The position numbers and the translations under genes are program-made. From the NCBI GenBank assembly GCA_036741535.1, contig DAINSB010000135.1, positions 1 to 5,943 of the forward strand: 5,943 bases of DNA. Reading direction: 5' to 3'. Source of the stretch: Thermocaproicibacter sp036741535. Lineage in GTDB: Bacteria > Bacillota > Clostridia > Oscillospirales > Acutalibacteraceae. The notes under the pieces were generated by a model. It was given only the letters and a program-made list of their open reading frames with translations, was not told where the DNA came from and did not search any database. Positions 5,316-5,943 of this stretch are shown here, piece by piece (position 1 is the stretch's first letter; the number at the start of each line of letters is the position of its first letter).

Positions 5316-5758
5316 TCATCCTCGCCGTCGATCTCGGCGCGGCGCGCACCGGCCTTGCGGTCTGCGACAAAAACGAGGTGCTTGCCTCCCCTTCGGGCGT
5401 CCTTGCGGAGCGCAATCGCGAAAAGCTGGCGCAGGCCGTCGCGCGGGAGGTCCGGGCGCGCGGCGCGGAGGCCGTCGTGGTCGGCCTGCCGCGCAACATG
5501 GACGGCAGCGAAGGCGAAAGCGCCCGGAACGCGAGGGCTTTTGCCGCCCGCCTGCGGGAGATCGTCGCGGTCCCGGTCGCCCTGCAGGACGAGCGCGGAA
5601 CGACGATCACCGCGCACGGCTACCTCGACGACGCGGGCGCGTACGGCAAAAAGCGCAGGGCCGTGGTCGACGCCGTCGCGGCCACGGTGATTCTGGACGA
5701 CTATCTCTCCTACCGGAGGAATCATCCGGAAGCGCCCGTGTCTCCGCCGCGGGAATGA
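5312..5758 (+). CDS. ruvX: RuvX/YqgF family RNase H-fold nuclease (putative Holliday junction resolvase or pre-16S rRNA processing)
   Basis: The product (148 aa, typical length) has the YqgF fold. The N-terminal strand ILAVDLGAARTGLAV holds the first metal ligand D7; VVVGLPRNMDGSEG (56-68) follows; LQDERGTT (91-98) holds D93 and E94; and VVDAVAATVILDDYL (118-132) holds the C-terminal Asp D120. In E. coli YqgF is linked to 16S rRNA 5' maturation, and mycobacterial RuvX cuts Holliday junctions in vitro; which applies here is unknown. Translation begins at GTG, sharing GTGA (5312-5315) with the phosphatase stop, with GGGAG at 5299-5303 about 8 nt upstream. It is the last gene of the rightward group. 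It is not in the alaS-ireB-ruvX-DUF1292 arrangement common in Firmicutes: its upstream neighbour is a phosphatase and no gene follows within 185 nt. Confidence 0.93.
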   Translation: MIILAVDLGAARTGLAVCDKNEVLASPSGVLAERNREKLAQAVAREVRARGAEAVVVGLPRNMDGSEGESARNARAFAARLREIVAVPVALQDERGTTITAHGYLDDAGAYGKKRRAVVDAVAATVILDDYLSYRRNHPEAPVSPPRE

Positions 5759-5763
5759 CGCGC

Positions 5764-5777
5764 GCCGCCCGGGCGGC
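5764..5777. repeat. 14-bp perfect palindrome after ruvX
   Basis: GCCGCCCGGGCGGC begins 5 nt after the ruvX stop. As RNA it gives a 5-bp GC stem with a CCGG loop, without a following T-run, so it is not an intrinsic terminator by itself. It may be chance at this base composition. Confidence 0.35.
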
Positions 5778-5785
5778 AAACGGAT

Positions 5786-5826
5786 AAAAAAACGGACGGG
5801 CTCTGTGTTTTCACAGAACCCGCCCG
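5786..5826 (-). terminator. Intrinsic terminator, best on the minus strand
   Basis: A 15-position stem (5793-5807 with 5812-5826, two mismatches, TTTT loop on the plus strand) is flanked on the left by seven A (5786-5792). Read on the minus strand, this is a strong GC-rich hairpin followed by TTTTTTT. On the plus strand the hairpin is followed only by AACTTGATTC, with no real T-run, so termination after ruvX would be weaker. The polarity implies a leftward transcription unit entering from the right edge, convergent with ruvX. Confidence 0.75.
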
Positions 5827-5885
5827 AACTTGATTCTCTGGCCGGCCGTTGGTTTCTTTGTCCGGATGCAGGGAATATTTTTTTA

Positions 5886-5943
5886 AAAAGACCCGCCTGG
5901 CCGTAAAGTGCTGAATAACCTGCTACCAAAAGCAGGTGGGTGC
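5886..5943 (+). ncRNA. Possible end of a structured RNA at the right edge (6S-like?), partial
   Basis: After a T7A5 stretch comes AGACCCGCC, then a hairpin CCTGCT/AGCAGG (5919-5924 with 5931-5936) and GTGGGTGC at the edge. ACCCGCCTG (5891-5899) can alternatively pair with CAGGTGGGT (5933-5941), 9 bp with one G-U on the plus strand (A-C mismatch on the minus), which slightly favours plus-strand RNA. The layout faintly resembles the 5' half of clostridial 6S RNA from memory, but I cannot confirm it. The alternative is the end of a leftward gene: one minus-strand frame gives 19 codons ending in TAA at 5885-5883. Confidence 0.28.

Noticed and set aside
5858..5887. Rightward promoter TTGTCC with TTTAAA as -10 before the edge RNA
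   Set aside because: Both hexamers are poor (TTTAAA matches 4 of 6) and the spacer is 18 bp; not strong enough to list as a feature.

Overview
The window looks like ordinary chromosomal DNA from a GC-rich, low-mobility region of a bacterium. The likeliest source is a high-GC member of the Clostridia (Ruminococcaceae/Oscillospiraceae-like). The evidence is strong AGGAGG-type ribosome binding sites, a consensus sigma-A promoter, a serC-serA pair, a type-2 PyrF, a CPCxxxxC mini-protein of a kind I associate with Clostridia, and a RuvX/YqgF gene. This assignment is inference from gene content and composition, not from a marker gene. I see no transposase, integrase, phage gene, CRISPR array, tRNA or rRNA.

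Left part (1-2386, minus strand): a two-gene serine operon, serC (phosphoserine aminotransferase) then serA (3-phosphoglycerate dehydrogenase with a C-terminal ACT domain). The genes are separated by 28 nt and driven by a textbook TTGACA-17-TATAAT promoter. The two products make 3-phosphohydroxypyruvate and then phosphoserine. No classical HAD-type serB phosphatase is present in the window.

Middle (2305-2591): a divergent intergenic region with the serCA promoter on one side and an extended -10 promoter (TGTTATAAT) for the rightward genes on the other. Several short inverted repeats lie between them.

Right part (2592-5758, plus strand): five genes in one direction. They are a membrane-anchored YdcF/DUF218 protein, pyrF (orotidine-5'-phosphate decarboxylase, type 2), a 53-residue Cys-rich mini-protein, a histidine-phosphatase (phosphoglycerate-mutase-like) enzyme, and ruvX/yqgF. 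The last four are tightly packed: a 20-nt gap after pyrF, then a 4-nt ATGA overlap, then a 4-nt GTGA overlap. Before pyrF lies a 155-nt gap dense in hairpins, where the hexamer GCGGGG occurs three times and its complement CCCCGC twice, giving mutually exclusive pairings just upstream of the pyrF ribosome binding site.

Right edge (5759-5943): no complete gene. It holds a 14-bp palindrome, a strong intrinsic terminator that works best on the minus strand (so something is probably transcribed leftward from beyond the window), and the start of a hairpin-rich segment that might be one end of a structured RNA.

Most of the window is housekeeping. The items worth a second look are the pyrF leader, the Cys-rich mini-protein coupled to a phosphatase, and the possibility that this phosphatase supplies the missing phosphoserine phosphatase step.
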